Positions 25,479 to 33,850 of a stretch of 64,000 bases of DNA are shown here, piece after piece; the first letter of the stretch is position 1; every line of letters begins with the position of its first letter. The stretch is taken from NCBI RefSeq assembly GCF_029167105.1, contig NZ_JARFML010000020.1, positions 83,632 to 147,631 on the forward strand, read 5' to 3'. The notes beneath the pieces are model-generated. The model was not told the origin of the DNA, searched no databases, and was given only the letters and a program-made list of their open reading frames with translations. Made by a program: the position numbers and the translations under genes. Source of the DNA: Bradyrhizobium yuanmingense. Lineage in GTDB: Bacteria; Pseudomonadota; Alphaproteobacteria; Rhizobiales; Xanthobacteraceae.

Positions 25479-26522
25479 TCAGCTGATGTTCAGAAGGATC
25501 CGTCCCGATGTGCCGCTGCGCATCAAGTCCAGCGCGGCGTTGATGTCGTCGAGCGCGAACTCGTGGGTGACGATGCCGCGGTAGCTCACCTTGCCGGCAT
25601 CGCTGAGGCGAACCAGGCGGGGGATATCGCGCGCGGGCTGGCATTGCCCGCCTTCCGAACCCTTCAGCACCTTCTCGAAGTGCAACGGCAGGGTATAGAT
25701 CTCGGCCTTCTCGCGGGGCACGCCGACGAGGATGCAGCGGCCCTTCTTGGCGGTGATCTCGTAGGCGAGCTCGATCAGGTTCTTGACGCCGGTGGTCTCG
25801 ACGACCTTGTCGGGGCCGTCGGCTCCCGTGATGGACCGGACGTCGGCGGCCACATCCTTCACCGTCTCGGAATTGATGATGTGGGTGGCGCCGAAATCCT
25901 TCGCCATGGCCAGCTTGTTGTCGAGACGGTCGATCGCAACGACCGGCCAGGCACCGACCATCGCGGCGAACTGCACAATGTTCAATCCGACCCCGCCGAC
26001 CCCGAACACGACGACCGCTTCGCCGATCGCGATCTGCGCGTCGTTGTTGACAACGCCGAGCGCGGTCGTCACCGCGCAGCCGAGCAGCGGCGCACTGGTG
26101 CGGTCGATCGTATCAGGAACGGGCGTGACGCGATTCTCCGACACCACGGCATATTCGTTGAAGGTGGTGACCCAGCCCGCATTGAGGCGCTTGCCGCGCC
26201 AGGAATAGACCGGCGTGTTGGACTGGATGCCCTTGCCCGGCCGCCAATGCATGACGACGGTGTCGCCCTGCTTGCAGGAGACGACGCCGGGTCCGGTTTC
26301 GACGATGGTCGCCAGCGCCTCGTGCCCCAACAGGTGCGGCAGGAACTTGTCGACGCCTTTGACGGCGTCGATCTCGTTGATCTGTGCGCCGCAAATGCTC
26401 GACGTGTGCACATGGGCGAGCACCTGACCGTGCTCGAGCCTGTCGGGCAGATTGAACTCGTCGACGATCAGCGGCCTGCCGGATTCGACGAGGATCGCGG
26501 CCTTTGCGGTCTTGATGTCCAT
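25479..26522 (-). CDS. Zinc-type alcohol dehydrogenase without structural zinc lobe
   Basis: 347-residue medium-chain dehydrogenase. Catalytic zinc ligands look intact: Cys44 in SSICGAQ, and His67-Glu68 in LLGHEAL. The structural zinc Cys quartet expected around residues 90-110 is missing; the region is shortened. The Rossmann motif is VVFGVGGVGLNIVQ. It starts 15 bases after the methyltransferase stop, so the two are probably one operon. Relatives with this trimmed lobe occur in surface-sugar and secondary metabolism loci. Substrate unknown. Confidence 0.8.
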   Translation of the reverse strand: MDIKTAKAAILVESGRPLIVDEFNLPDRLEHGQVLAHVHTSSICGAQINEIDAVKGVDKFLPHLLGHEALATIVETGPGVVSCKQGDTVVMHWRPGKGIQSNTPVYSWRGKRLNAGWVTTFNEYAVVSENRVTPVPDTIDRTSAPLLGCAVTTALGVVNNDAQIAIGEAVVVFGVGGVGLNIVQFAAMVGAWPVVAIDRLDNKLAMAKDFGATHIINSETVKDVAADVRSITGADGPDKVVETTGVKNLIELAYEITAKKGRCILVGVPREKAEIYTLPLHFEKVLKGSEGGQCQPARDIPRLVRLSDAGKVSYRGIVTHEFALDDINAALDLMRSGTSGRILLNIS

Positions 26523-26537
26523 GAATCGCGCGCCCGG

Positions 26538-27203
26538 TCACTCGAAATAGATGAACTCGTAATCGCCGGTGTAGCCGAGCTTGCCGTAGAGCCAGATCCA
26601 TTCCGAGGTGTGCAGGATGGATTCCGCCGTCAGCGCCCAGCATTCGAGGTTGTGCAGCTCGGCGACGTTCCGGTAGCCCTCGACCATGACGTATTTGTTC
26701 TTGCCGACCCGCTCGATCTCCTTGAGCGCGGCCTCGAGCTCGTAGAGCCTGAGATTGTGCAGGGTGCCGAGCGAGATGACGAGGTCGAAGCTGTCGTCGC
26801 CATAGGGATAGACGTCCTGGGCGCGATAGTTGAACAGGTACGGCTTCACCTGCTCGTGCGCATTGGCAAGGCCGTGCTTGGAAATGTCGAAGCCGGTGAC
26901 CTTCAGGCCCGGCAGGATCTTCTGCATCTCGTACAGCAGAAAACCCTTGCCGCAGCCGACGTCGAGCACGCTCGACCCGTCCTTCAGGCCATAGGTCTCG
27001 ATCAGCGCCTTGGCGACGGGGGCCCAGCGCCCCTCGATGAAGCGGTAGCCGCCATAACCGAAACGGCGGTCGCCGTCCCAGTAATCGGCCTCGTATTCCC
27101 GCGCTTTCAGCGAGCAGCCGATCTTGTCGTCGTTCATGCGGCCCATGTAGTCGCGCCTGGTCGCGGTATGCAGCGGCGTCACGATATTCAGCAGTCGTCC
27201 CAT
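26538..27203 (-). CDS. Class I SAM-dependent methyltransferase
   Basis: 221 residues from ATG 27201-27203 (GAGGG upstream). Motif I is VLDVGCGKGFLLYEMQ, motif II is VTGFDIS, and the DLVISLGTLHNL stretch is the post-motif. The end is Trp/Tyr-rich. Target is not apparent; the adjacent dehydrogenase suggests a small-molecule pathway. A longer frame to 27284 adds Arg/Pro-rich residues that do not look coding. Divergent from a small monooxygenase-like gene across a region containing a perfect inverted repeat. Confidence 0.8.
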   Translation of the reverse strand: MGRLLNIVTPLHTATRRDYMGRMNDDKIGCSLKAREYEADYWDGDRRFGYGGYRFIEGRWAPVAKALIETYGLKDGSSVLDVGCGKGFLLYEMQKILPGLKVTGFDISKHGLANAHEQVKPYLFNYRAQDVYPYGDDSFDLVISLGTLHNLRLYELEAALKEIERVGKNKYVMVEGYRNVAELHNLECWALTAESILHTSEWIWLYGKLGYTGDYEFIYFE

Positions 27204-27297
27204 TGAACCCTCGGATTTCATCACGCGCGGAGATTGTCTTGGGCCTGGGGAGCCTCGCACGTGACCTGCGAGCAGCCCTAGCATTAGTGGCGAAGAC

Positions 27298-27321
27298 CAT
27301 CATTGTTTCAGATCAATGATG
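27298..27321. promoter_or_regulatory. Perfect 8-bp inverted repeat, candidate operator
   Basis: CATCATTG, eight-base spacer, CAATGATG. It sits between the divergent methyltransferase (start 27203) and the small protein at 27476, about 95 bases upstream of the former. A dimeric regulator binding site is the simple reading; no regulator gene is adjacent. Confidence 0.45.
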
Positions 27322-27475
27322 TGGAAGCGCTGCCGCCGCGCCGGTCAAGAACCGGCCGATGATTCGCCAGTGCCGACCAGGCGCCAGGTTCCAGCCGCGG
27401 CTGCCGGCGGCCGTGACATGGCGACGCTGGAACGAGAAGCGCCGCACTGCGTTCGGCAGCGAGGAGAGTCCCGCC

Positions 27476-27802
27476 ATGCCGACCAAGCCGACCATCGCCC
27501 GCATCTGGCGCGGCTGTACCCGCCGCGACGTCGCCGACGCCTACCAGGCCTATCTGCAGGCCGAGGGCATCCCGCCGCTGCGCAAGACCGCGCTCGGCGT
27601 GCAGCAATTGCGCGAGGACCGCGATGAGGAGACGTGGTTCACCACCATTTCCTATTGGGCGGACATCGCAGCCATGACGGCTTTCACCAAGGGCGAGCCG
27701 ACCAAGGTCCATCATCTCGCGCGCGACGCGGAGTTCCTGATCGAGCTGCCGGAGCGTATCGAGATCCACCGCATCCTGATCGACGAGCAGGGCCTGCGGT
27801 GA
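27476..27802 (+). CDS. Small ABM/heme-degradation-like domain protein
   Basis: 108 residues from ATG 27476, which has GAGGAG upstream. It begins PTIARIWRGCTRRDVADAYQAYL and contains a WFTTISYWADIAAMTAF segment, a beta-alpha-beta pattern like antibiotic biosynthesis monooxygenase or related ferredoxin-like stress proteins. Function is uncertain. The upstream extension to 27359 is Arg/Trp-rich and unlikely to be coding. Confidence 0.6.
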   Translation: MPTKPTIARIWRGCTRRDVADAYQAYLQAEGIPPLRKTALGVQQLREDRDEETWFTTISYWADIAAMTAFTKGEPTKVHHLARDAEFLIELPERIEIHRILIDEQGLR

Positions 27803-27865
27803 AAGCCTCGCTCATCCGTTCGTCCATGACTTGATTCCGCGCCCCGCGGCGCTATAGGTTCCCGC

Positions 27866-27901
27866 ATGAAGTTCATCTCCACATTCTTCCCGCTGATCTG
27901 A
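27866..27901 (+). CDS. Possible 11-residue leader peptide
   Basis: ATG to TGA encodes an 11-residue hydrophobic peptide (MKFISTFFPLI). Its stop codon is the right-hand end of a stem described in the next entry, a layout seen in transcription or translation attenuators. There is no strong ribosome site, so translation is unproven. Confidence 0.3.
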   Translation: MKFISTFFPLI

Positions 27902-27943
27902 ACGACCGAACGTCGTTCCGGCGCTCCCGCGCCACTCAGATCA
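27894..27943 (+). promoter_or_regulatory. Structured leader RNA upstream of phyH-like gene
   Basis: Outer arms TGATCTGA and TCAGATCA (8 bp, perfect) enclose two hairpins: ACGAC-loop-GTCGT (27902-27916) and GGCGC-TCCC-GCGCC (27920-27933). That is a compact three-way-junction shape ending 43 bases before the dioxygenase start. I do not recognise a known riboswitch consensus in it. Confidence 0.45.
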
Positions 27944-27985
27944 AACGGCTTCGCGCGCTGCGGTAGCCGAACGGAGAGATGTGCA

Positions 27986-28777
27986 ATGCCCAAGACCGAA
28001 CAGGCTGGCCTGACGCCAAGTCAGGTCCAGACCTTCATCGACGACGGTTTCGTCAAACTCGAGAATGCCTTCAGCGCCGACCTTGCCAAGCAATGCAGGG
28101 ACGAGCTGTGGGCGGATATCGGCCTGTCGCCGGACGAGCCCGAACATTGGACCCAGCCCGTTGTCCGCGTCGGCGCCAAAGCGACGCCCCCCTTCATTGA
28201 AGCTGCGAATACGCCGCGTCTGCACAAGGCCTATGATCAGCTCGCCGGCGAAGGGCGCTGGCTTGCGCCCAGGGGCCTCGGAACCTTTCCGATCCGCTTC
28301 CCGTCATCGCAATCGCCAGGCGACGACGGCTGGCATGTGGACATGAGCTTTGGCACCGCCCATGCCGACTTCATGCAATGGCGTGCCAATGTGAAGAGCA
28401 GCGGCCGTGCGCTGCTGATGCTCTTCCTGTTCTCGGACGTCGGAAACGATGATGCGCCCGCGCGAATCCGGAAAGGCTCGCATGCGGCCATCGCGCGGGA
28501 GCTACTGCCCCATGGCGAGGCGGGCGCAACGCTCCGGCAACTTGCTGCCGGCGACTGGGCGTCGACCAGGGATTGCGAGGTTGAACTTGCGACCGGCACG
28601 CCAGGCACCGTCTATCTGTGCCACCCGTTCCTGGTTCATGCCGCGCAACCCCACCGCGGGAAACAGCCGCGCTTCATGGCACAGCCTCCGCTGCTGCCGA
28701 AGCGCGAGTTCGATCCGGCGCTGCCACCTTCCCCGATTCAGATCGCGATCCGGCGGGCTTGCGGGCTGACGGTCTAA
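27986..28777 (+). CDS. Phytanoyl-CoA dioxygenase-like (PhyH) oxygenase
   Basis: 263 residues with the double-stranded beta-helix of Fe(II)/2-oxoglutarate oxygenases: WHVDMSFG gives the HxD pair, and the distal His is in LCHPFLVHAAQPH. The N-terminal half has FIDDGFVKLENAF, typical of PhyH proteins. Bacterial members hydroxylate varied small metabolites, so the substrate cannot be named. Upstream there is a structured leader with a tiny peptide. Confidence 0.82.
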   Translation: MPKTEQAGLTPSQVQTFIDDGFVKLENAFSADLAKQCRDELWADIGLSPDEPEHWTQPVVRVGAKATPPFIEAANTPRLHKAYDQLAGEGRWLAPRGLGTFPIRFPSSQSPGDDGWHVDMSFGTAHADFMQWRANVKSSGRALLMLFLFSDVGNDDAPARIRKGSHAAIARELLPHGEAGATLRQLAAGDWASTRDCEVELATGTPGTVYLCHPFLVHAAQPHRGKQPRFMAQPPLLPKREFDPALPPSPIQIAIRRACGLTV

Positions 28778-28785
28778 GGGGGTGA

Positions 28786-28813
28786 CATCCGGGACCTCCG
28801 GGGGTCCCGGATG
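28786..28813. terminator. Convergent-gene hairpin
   Basis: CATCCGGGACC and GGTCCCGGATG form an 11-bp perfect stem in the short gap between the converging dioxygenase and TctC genes. No strong U-tract; likely a bidirectional terminator. Confidence 0.65.
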
Positions 28814-28828
28814 TTGCTCGATCCCAGG

Positions 28829-29848
28829 CTATTGCACCTCGATATTCGCGTCCTTGACCAGCTTGCGCCAGCGTTCCTCCTCCTGCCGAACGTAGCGATC
28901 GAGCTCTTCGGGCGCGCTGCCGACCATGATGAGGCCTTCGTTGGTCGACAGCTGCTTGAAGGCACCGGCCTGAACGGCCTTCGCGACCGCCTGGGTGAGA
29001 CGCGCAATCACCGGCGCAGGGGTCTTGGCCGGTGCGTACAATCCGTACCAGGACTCGGCGGCGTAGCCGGGCAATCCCGCCTCGGAAACGGTCGGCAATT
29101 GCGGGAACGCGGCCGAACGCTCGGCCGAGGTGACGGCCAAGGCCCTGAGCTGACCCGCCGCCACCAGCGACGCTGCGCTCGCCACGGTGGTGAACATCAC
29201 GTCGATCTGCCCGCCTAGGAGATCGCTGATCGCAGGCGCCGCGCCCTTGTAGGGGACGGCCGTCATCTTGACGTTCGCCATGGCGTTGAACAGCTCGCCG
29301 GCGAGATGGGCCGAGGTGCCGATGCCGAACGTGCCGAAATTGAGCTTGCCCGGCTTGGCCTTGGCTTCAGCGATCAGATCGGAGATCGAGTTGATCTTGG
29401 ATGCGGGGTTGACCACGACGACATTGAAGGACCGCGCGATCAGCGAGACCGCGGCGAAATCCCTGTGCGGATCGAACGGCAGCTTGTTGTAGAGGCTCGG
29501 GTTGACCGCGTGCGCGAAGGTCGCCAGCAGCAGCGAATAGCCGTCCGGCTCGCTCGTCGCGACGGTCTGGGTGCCGACGATGGTTCCGGCGCCCGGCTTG
29601 TTCTCGATGATGACGGGCTTGCCGAGGTCCGTTTGGATCTCCTGGGCGGTCGTTCGCGCGACGATGTCGGTCCCGCCGCCGGCTGCGAAGGGCACCACGA
29701 TCTTGATGATCTTCTCGGGATACTCGGCCCGAACAGGCGCAGTGCTCAATCCCGCCAGCACCAGCAATGCCGACGAGACGAGAATGGCGGAGCGCAGTCC
29801 GCCCCTCCCTGCAGCGCGGTCGCGACTGATGATCTTGCCGATTGCCAT
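28829..29848 (-). CDS. TctC/Bug-family periplasmic substrate-binding protein
   Basis: 339 residues with a signal peptide ending PVRA-E, then YPEKIIKIVVPFAAGGGTDIVAR and NKPGAGTIVGTQTVA, the hallmark start of Bug/TctC receptors. These bind carboxylates for TTT transporters, but no tctA or tctB gene is nearby; orphan Bug proteins are common in Bradyrhizobium-like and Burkholderiales genomes. It lies 99 bases downstream of the acyl-CoA synthetase on the same strand, so it may deliver the operon's carboxylic acid substrate. Confidence 0.88.
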   Translation of the reverse strand: MAIGKIISRDRAAGRGGLRSAILVSSALLVLAGLSTAPVRAEYPEKIIKIVVPFAAGGGTDIVARTTAQEIQTDLGKPVIIENKPGAGTIVGTQTVATSEPDGYSLLLATFAHAVNPSLYNKLPFDPHRDFAAVSLIARSFNVVVVNPASKINSISDLIAEAKAKPGKLNFGTFGIGTSAHLAGELFNAMANVKMTAVPYKGAAPAISDLLGGQIDVMFTTVASAASLVAAGQLRALAVTSAERSAAFPQLPTVSEAGLPGYAAESWYGLYAPAKTPAPVIARLTQAVAKAVQAGAFKQLSTNEGLIMVGSAPEELDRYVRQEEERWRKLVKDANIEVQ

Positions 29849-29947
29849 GCGGACCTCCCATCCGGTTTTGTCGAGTTATTCAACGAGGTTTGTTGTGTTC
29901 GACGAACGCAGCCACGCGCCTTTCTGCAAGTTCTTGGCTGTGCGGCT

Positions 29948-32041
29948 TCACTTGCTTGCGTTGAGAACAGCCAGCCCGTCGGCCGCCTTCACGCCCTGGC
30001 CGGCCGGCAGCACGAAGACCGGATTGATCTCGGCCTCGACGAGCCAGTCGCCGAGCTGCGCGACCATCTGCGAGAAAGCGACGATCGCTGCTGTAAGGGC
30101 TTCGACATCGCATTTCGGCCGGCCGCGGAAGCCATCCAGCAACGGCCATGTGACGAGGTCGCGCGCCATCGCGCGCGCCTCTGCGAGGCCGAGGCCGCCT
30201 TCCGGCGGCAGCAGGCGCATCGTCGTGTCCTTGAACAGCTCGGCGGCGACGCCGCCCATGCCGAGAAGGATGGCGACGCCCAAGGGATCACGGTGCATCC
30301 CGAGAATAATTTCGACGCCGCCTGAAATCATCTCCTGAACCAGGAATTGCTCGGGTCGTTTCCCGGTCCTTGCCTCGACCTCGTCGGCCATCGCCGTGAG
30401 CTGGCCGCCAATGCGCTCGGCTGTCAGGTTGACCGCGACGCCGCCGACGTCGCTCTTGTGCGCGATCTCGCGCGAGAGAATCTTGAGCACGACTTTGCCG
30501 CCGAAGGCTCGCGCGGCCCGTTCCGCCTCTTCAGCCGTTGCGACCACTTGCTCTGCCACGGTCGGAATACCGAAGCGGGCGAACAAGGTTTTGGCCTGTG
30601 CTTCGTCCAGCGATCCCGCGGGGAGATCGGTGATGTCGACGCCCGTCGCAGACGAGCCGGACGTCGCGACCTGCTCCGGCATTCCGGCCTGCAACAAGCC
30701 ATCGAGCGCAGCGGCACAGCTTTCGGCGGAGTTGTAGGCGGGGACGCCTCGCTGCGTGAGGACGGAGACCGCGTCGGGCGCGTGAGGGCTCACATAGGCA
30801 ATGACGGGCTTGTCGCTGAGCGGTAGGCAGTCGTGGATGGCGTCGGCCATCAGCGCCGGCGATCCCACGGCTGACGAGCCGGCGATGACGACCAGCGCAT
30901 CATAGGACGGGCTTGCGAGCAGGATGCGGGTTGCGGCGCGGAGCACATCCGGCTGCAGGCCGGCCAGCGTTACGTCGATCGGGTTGCGATCGAGCATGGC
31001 GTGCGATCCCGACTGCAGGGCTCGGAGTTGCGCGGCCGTATCCGGGTCGGGAGCGGGCGTTGTGAAGCCTGCGACGCCCAGACTGTCGGACACGATAGTG
31101 CCGGCGCCGCCGGTCGAGGTGAGGATCGCCACGCGTCGGCCGGAGAGCTTCCGTCCTGCGGCAAGCGCTGCCGGAATGTCGAGCAGGTCTTCGAAGGTTT
31201 TCGCGCGGATCACGCCGAGCTGCCTGAACAAGGCGTCGTACATGCGGTCGGAGCCTGCGAGCGCGCCCGTGTGCGAGATAGCCGCCTTTGCGCCCGCTTC
31301 CGATCGCCCGATCTTGAAGGCGACGATTGGCTTGCCGGCATCTCGCGCCTTCAGCACCGCTTCGCGGAAGCGCGCCGGGTTGCGGACCGCCTCGATATAG
31401 AGCGCGATGACTTTGGTCGCATTGTCGTCGGCGAGAAAGTCGATGAAATCGGCCAGATCGAGATCGGCTTCGTTGCTGGTCGACACCAGCTTCGACAGCC
31501 CGACCCCGCGCGCCGCGGCGCGCGACAAGATGGCGCCGAGAATACCTCCGCTCTGCGAGACCAGTCCGACCGGGCCCGCCGGAAAATGGTCCATGGCCAG
31601 CGCGCCGGAGGCGGACAGCACGATGTTGTCGGTGAGATTGACGAGGCCGATCGTGTTCGGCCCGAGCAGGCGCATGGATCCGGCGGCTTGCATCAGCTGC
31701 TGCTGGCGCGCGGCGCCTTCGGCGCCGATTTCGGTGAAGCCGCTGGCGAGAACGATGGCCGCGGCAGCACCGCGCGCGGACAATTCGCGCACCGCGACGT
31801 GGGCCCGTTCGGCTCCGACCAGGACAAGGCCGACGTCAGGCACGTCGGGCAGCGAGGCGATGTCGGGGTAGCAGGTAAGACCGCCGATTTCCGCGACCTT
31901 CGGATTGACCGGATAGATCGCACCCGCGAAGCCGTGTTTCCGGAGATAGGAGACCGGTCGCCCCGAGGTCTTGCTCGGGTCCGCCGATGCACCGATCACG
32001 GCGATGCTGCGCGGCCGGATCAGGCGTTCGATCGCGTTCAT
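29948..32041 (-). CDS. ADP-forming acyl-CoA synthetase (acetate-CoA ligase family)
   Basis: 697 residues with the fused alpha and beta arrangement of NDP-forming acyl-CoA synthetases: CoA-binding IAVIGASADPSKTSGRPV, the SQSGG loop, phosphohistidine His257 in AISHTGALAG, and a C-terminal ATP-grasp part (VVLKILSREIAHKSDVGGV). It links acyl-CoA hydrolysis to nucleotide formation or activates an acid with CoA. It begins 3 bases past the enoyl-CoA hydratase stop, so translation is coupled. With the hydratase and binding protein it outlines uptake and breakdown of an organic acid. Confidence 0.88.
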   Translation of the reverse strand: MNAIERLIRPRSIAVIGASADPSKTSGRPVSYLRKHGFAGAIYPVNPKVAEIGGLTCYPDIASLPDVPDVGLVLVGAERAHVAVRELSARGAAAAIVLASGFTEIGAEGAARQQQLMQAAGSMRLLGPNTIGLVNLTDNIVLSASGALAMDHFPAGPVGLVSQSGGILGAILSRAAARGVGLSKLVSTSNEADLDLADFIDFLADDNATKVIALYIEAVRNPARFREAVLKARDAGKPIVAFKIGRSEAGAKAAISHTGALAGSDRMYDALFRQLGVIRAKTFEDLLDIPAALAAGRKLSGRRVAILTSTGGAGTIVSDSLGVAGFTTPAPDPDTAAQLRALQSGSHAMLDRNPIDVTLAGLQPDVLRAATRILLASPSYDALVVIAGSSAVGSPALMADAIHDCLPLSDKPVIAYVSPHAPDAVSVLTQRGVPAYNSAESCAAALDGLLQAGMPEQVATSGSSATGVDITDLPAGSLDEAQAKTLFARFGIPTVAEQVVATAEEAERAARAFGGKVVLKILSREIAHKSDVGGVAVNLTAERIGGQLTAMADEVEARTGKRPEQFLVQEMISGGVEIILGMHRDPLGVAILLGMGGVAAELFKDTTMRLLPPEGGLGLAEARAMARDLVTWPLLDGFRGRPKCDVEALTAAIVAFSQMVAQLGDWLVEAEINPVFVLPAGQGVKAADGLAVLNASK

Positions 32042-32044
32042 CGC

Positions 32045-32836
32045 TCAACCCTTCGCCGAGGATTGCGCCAGGAAGGCCGCCACGGCCTCGCGATGCTCCG
32101 CGCTGGTGTAGCAGATGGCCTGCGCCTGGCTGCCGAGATTGAAAATATCGTGCGCGGAATGCTCGAACGTCTCGTTCAGGATCTTCTTGCCGAGCGCGAG
32201 CGCGGTGGCAGACCCCTGCGCCAGTTCCGCCGCCCAGGCCTGCGCGGCCGACAGCAGCTCGGTCGCAGTCACCTTGCGATCGACGATGCCGAGCGCGAGC
32301 GCTTCGTCGGCCTCGACGACGCGGCCGGTGAAGATCAGCTCCTTGGCCCTGGCAAGCCCGACCCTACGCGGCAGGAAATACAGGCCGCCGCCGTCGGGAA
32401 TCAAGCCGCGCTTGATGTAGGACCAGGTGAACTTCGATCGTTCCGTGCCCATGACGAAGTCGCAGGCCAGCGCGATGTCGGCGCCGAGGCCCGCCGCCGC
32501 GCCGTTGACGGCGGCAATCGTCGGCTTCGGCAGGCCGAGCAGCAGCGATTGCACGTGATGCACGCCCTGCTGACGGCTCCATCCGTTGAATGCGACTTCG
32601 CCCTGCGGCGCCTCGAGCCGGCGTTTCATGCCGCTGATGTCGCCGCCAGCGCAGAACGCGTTGCCGCGCCCGGTCAGCACCAGCGCCTTGATCGCCCTGT
32701 CGCGGGACACGGTTTCGAGCGCGCCTGAGCACTCGGCGCGCATCTCGTCGCTCATGGCATTGCGCCGGTCCGGCCGGTTGAATGCGATCGTCGCAATTCC
32801 GGCCTCGACGAAAAATTCGATGAGCTGATAGGACAT
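32045..32836 (-). CDS. Enoyl-CoA hydratase/isomerase family protein
   Basis: 263 residues from ATG 32834-32836 (GGGAG upstream). The crotonase fold shows IAFNRPDRRNAMSDEM, the oxyanion motif AFCAGGDISGM and ATIAAVNGAAAGLGADIALACDFV. The positions that carry the catalytic acid pair vary across the family, so hydratase, isomerase or hydrolase activity is open. First gene of the acid-degradation operon and divergent from an IclR regulator. A 32-codon upstream extension lacks support. Confidence 0.86.
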   Translation of the reverse strand: MSYQLIEFFVEAGIATIAFNRPDRRNAMSDEMRAECSGALETVSRDRAIKALVLTGRGNAFCAGGDISGMKRRLEAPQGEVAFNGWSRQQGVHHVQSLLLGLPKPTIAAVNGAAAGLGADIALACDFVMGTERSKFTWSYIKRGLIPDGGGLYFLPRRVGLARAKELIFTGRVVEADEALALGIVDRKVTATELLSAAQAWAAELAQGSATALALGKKILNETFEHSAHDIFNLGSQAQAICYTSAEHREAVAAFLAQSSAKG

Positions 32837-32983
32837 GGCAAGCTCCCTGAGTCGGATCGGTCGGCGCGCGACGAATGATCGGCGCGAGCTCCGCAACTGC
32901 CGTTTCCTCGTCGCGCCGCGCGCGCCCGGCATTGTTCTTGCGGCTGCCTATAGCGGCTTGCAGGCACCCGAACATCCCCTTAA

Positions 32984-32998
32984 TTCCACTCAGTGGAA
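32984..32998. promoter_or_regulatory. IclR-type operator palindrome
   Basis: TTCCACT-C-AGTGGAA is a perfect 15-bp palindrome in the divergent region between the hydratase operon and the iclR gene. Its TTCCA/TGGAA ends resemble sites of IclR proteins such as PcaR. It sits 19 bases upstream of the iclR start, consistent with autoregulation. Confidence 0.6.
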
Positions 32999-33016
32999 AC
33001 GCTGGGGAGATCAGAG

Positions 33017-33793
33017 ATGGCACAGGCGCGCAGATATGCGGGCGGGATCGACGGCAACCGCTCGCTCGAGCGGGGCGTCGAGATCCTCCGGGCGTTCCGC
33101 CCCGGCGTCGACACGCTCGGCAACGGCGAGATCGCAGAGCGAACAGGCTTGCCGCGATCGACGGTCAGCCGGCTGACACGGACGCTGGTCAATTCCGGGA
33201 TGCTCGACGAAGTCCGCAGCGAGCGGGCCTACCGCCTTGCCGCGTCGGTCATCAGCATCGGTCACGCCATGCGGACCGGATCACCCGTGCTGAATGCGAT
33301 CGGCCCGATGATGCGGGCGGAATCGGCCAGGCGCCGGCTGAACGTCGGACTCGCGACTGCCGATAGGACCATGATGGTTTACCTGGAATCGATCCGCTAC
33401 AGCCCGCGCGCGGCGCTGCGCAATGTGGTCGCCGGCCAGCAGGTCCCGATGGAGCTGACGTCGCTGGGTCGCGCCTATCTCGCCGGCACTACAGAGACCG
33501 AGCGCGAGCGATTGCTGAAGCAGTTCAAGCGGCGCAGCGCGGCTGCAACCAGGGCGCTGCTGGCGGAGGTCAGGCGATCGATCAGCGCCGTCGAGCGCGA
33601 CGGCTATTGCGCGGTGTCGTGGCAGCCCGCCGTTCTCGCCGTCGCAACGCCGATCGTGCTGGAGGGCCTTCCGGTCTACGCGCTCAACATGAGCCTGCAG
33701 AACGTCGAACGCTCCGACGCGCTGGCCAGCGAGCTCGGCGCATACCTCAACGCGTTCGCGGCCAGGTGCAAGGAGGTGCTGGCGGGGCGGTGA
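33017..33793 (+). CDS. IclR-family transcriptional regulator
   Basis: 258 residues from ATG 33017 (GGGGAGA upstream). N-terminal wing helix-turn-helix: SLERGVEILRAFRPG and GLPRSTVSRLTRTLVNSGML; C-terminal effector domain with LTSLGRAYLAG and YCAVSWQPAVLAVATPIV. It is divergent from the enoyl-CoA hydratase operon with a strong palindrome between, so it probably represses or activates that operon in response to an organic acid. Confidence 0.88.
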   Translation: MAQARRYAGGIDGNRSLERGVEILRAFRPGVDTLGNGEIAERTGLPRSTVSRLTRTLVNSGMLDEVRSERAYRLAASVISIGHAMRTGSPVLNAIGPMMRAESARRRLNVGLATADRTMMVYLESIRYSPRAALRNVVAGQQVPMELTSLGRAYLAGTTETERERLLKQFKRRSAAATRALLAEVRRSISAVERDGYCAVSWQPAVLAVATPIVLEGLPVYALNMSLQNVERSDALASELGAYLNAFAARCKEVLAGR

Positions 33794-33850
33794 AGCCGAG
33801 CGGCGAGGCGCAGCCGCTTGCCCGTCAGCTGGAGGAGAGGTCACGTCCCC

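Noticed and set aside
25449..27206. A 585-codon plus-strand frame
   Set aside because: Lies antisense to the alcohol dehydrogenase and methyltransferase, which have clear motifs. Shadow of codon bias.
31001..32728. A 575-codon plus-strand frame
   Set aside because: Antisense to acyl-CoA synthetase and enoyl-CoA hydratase; composition is Arg/Asp-rich with no fold.
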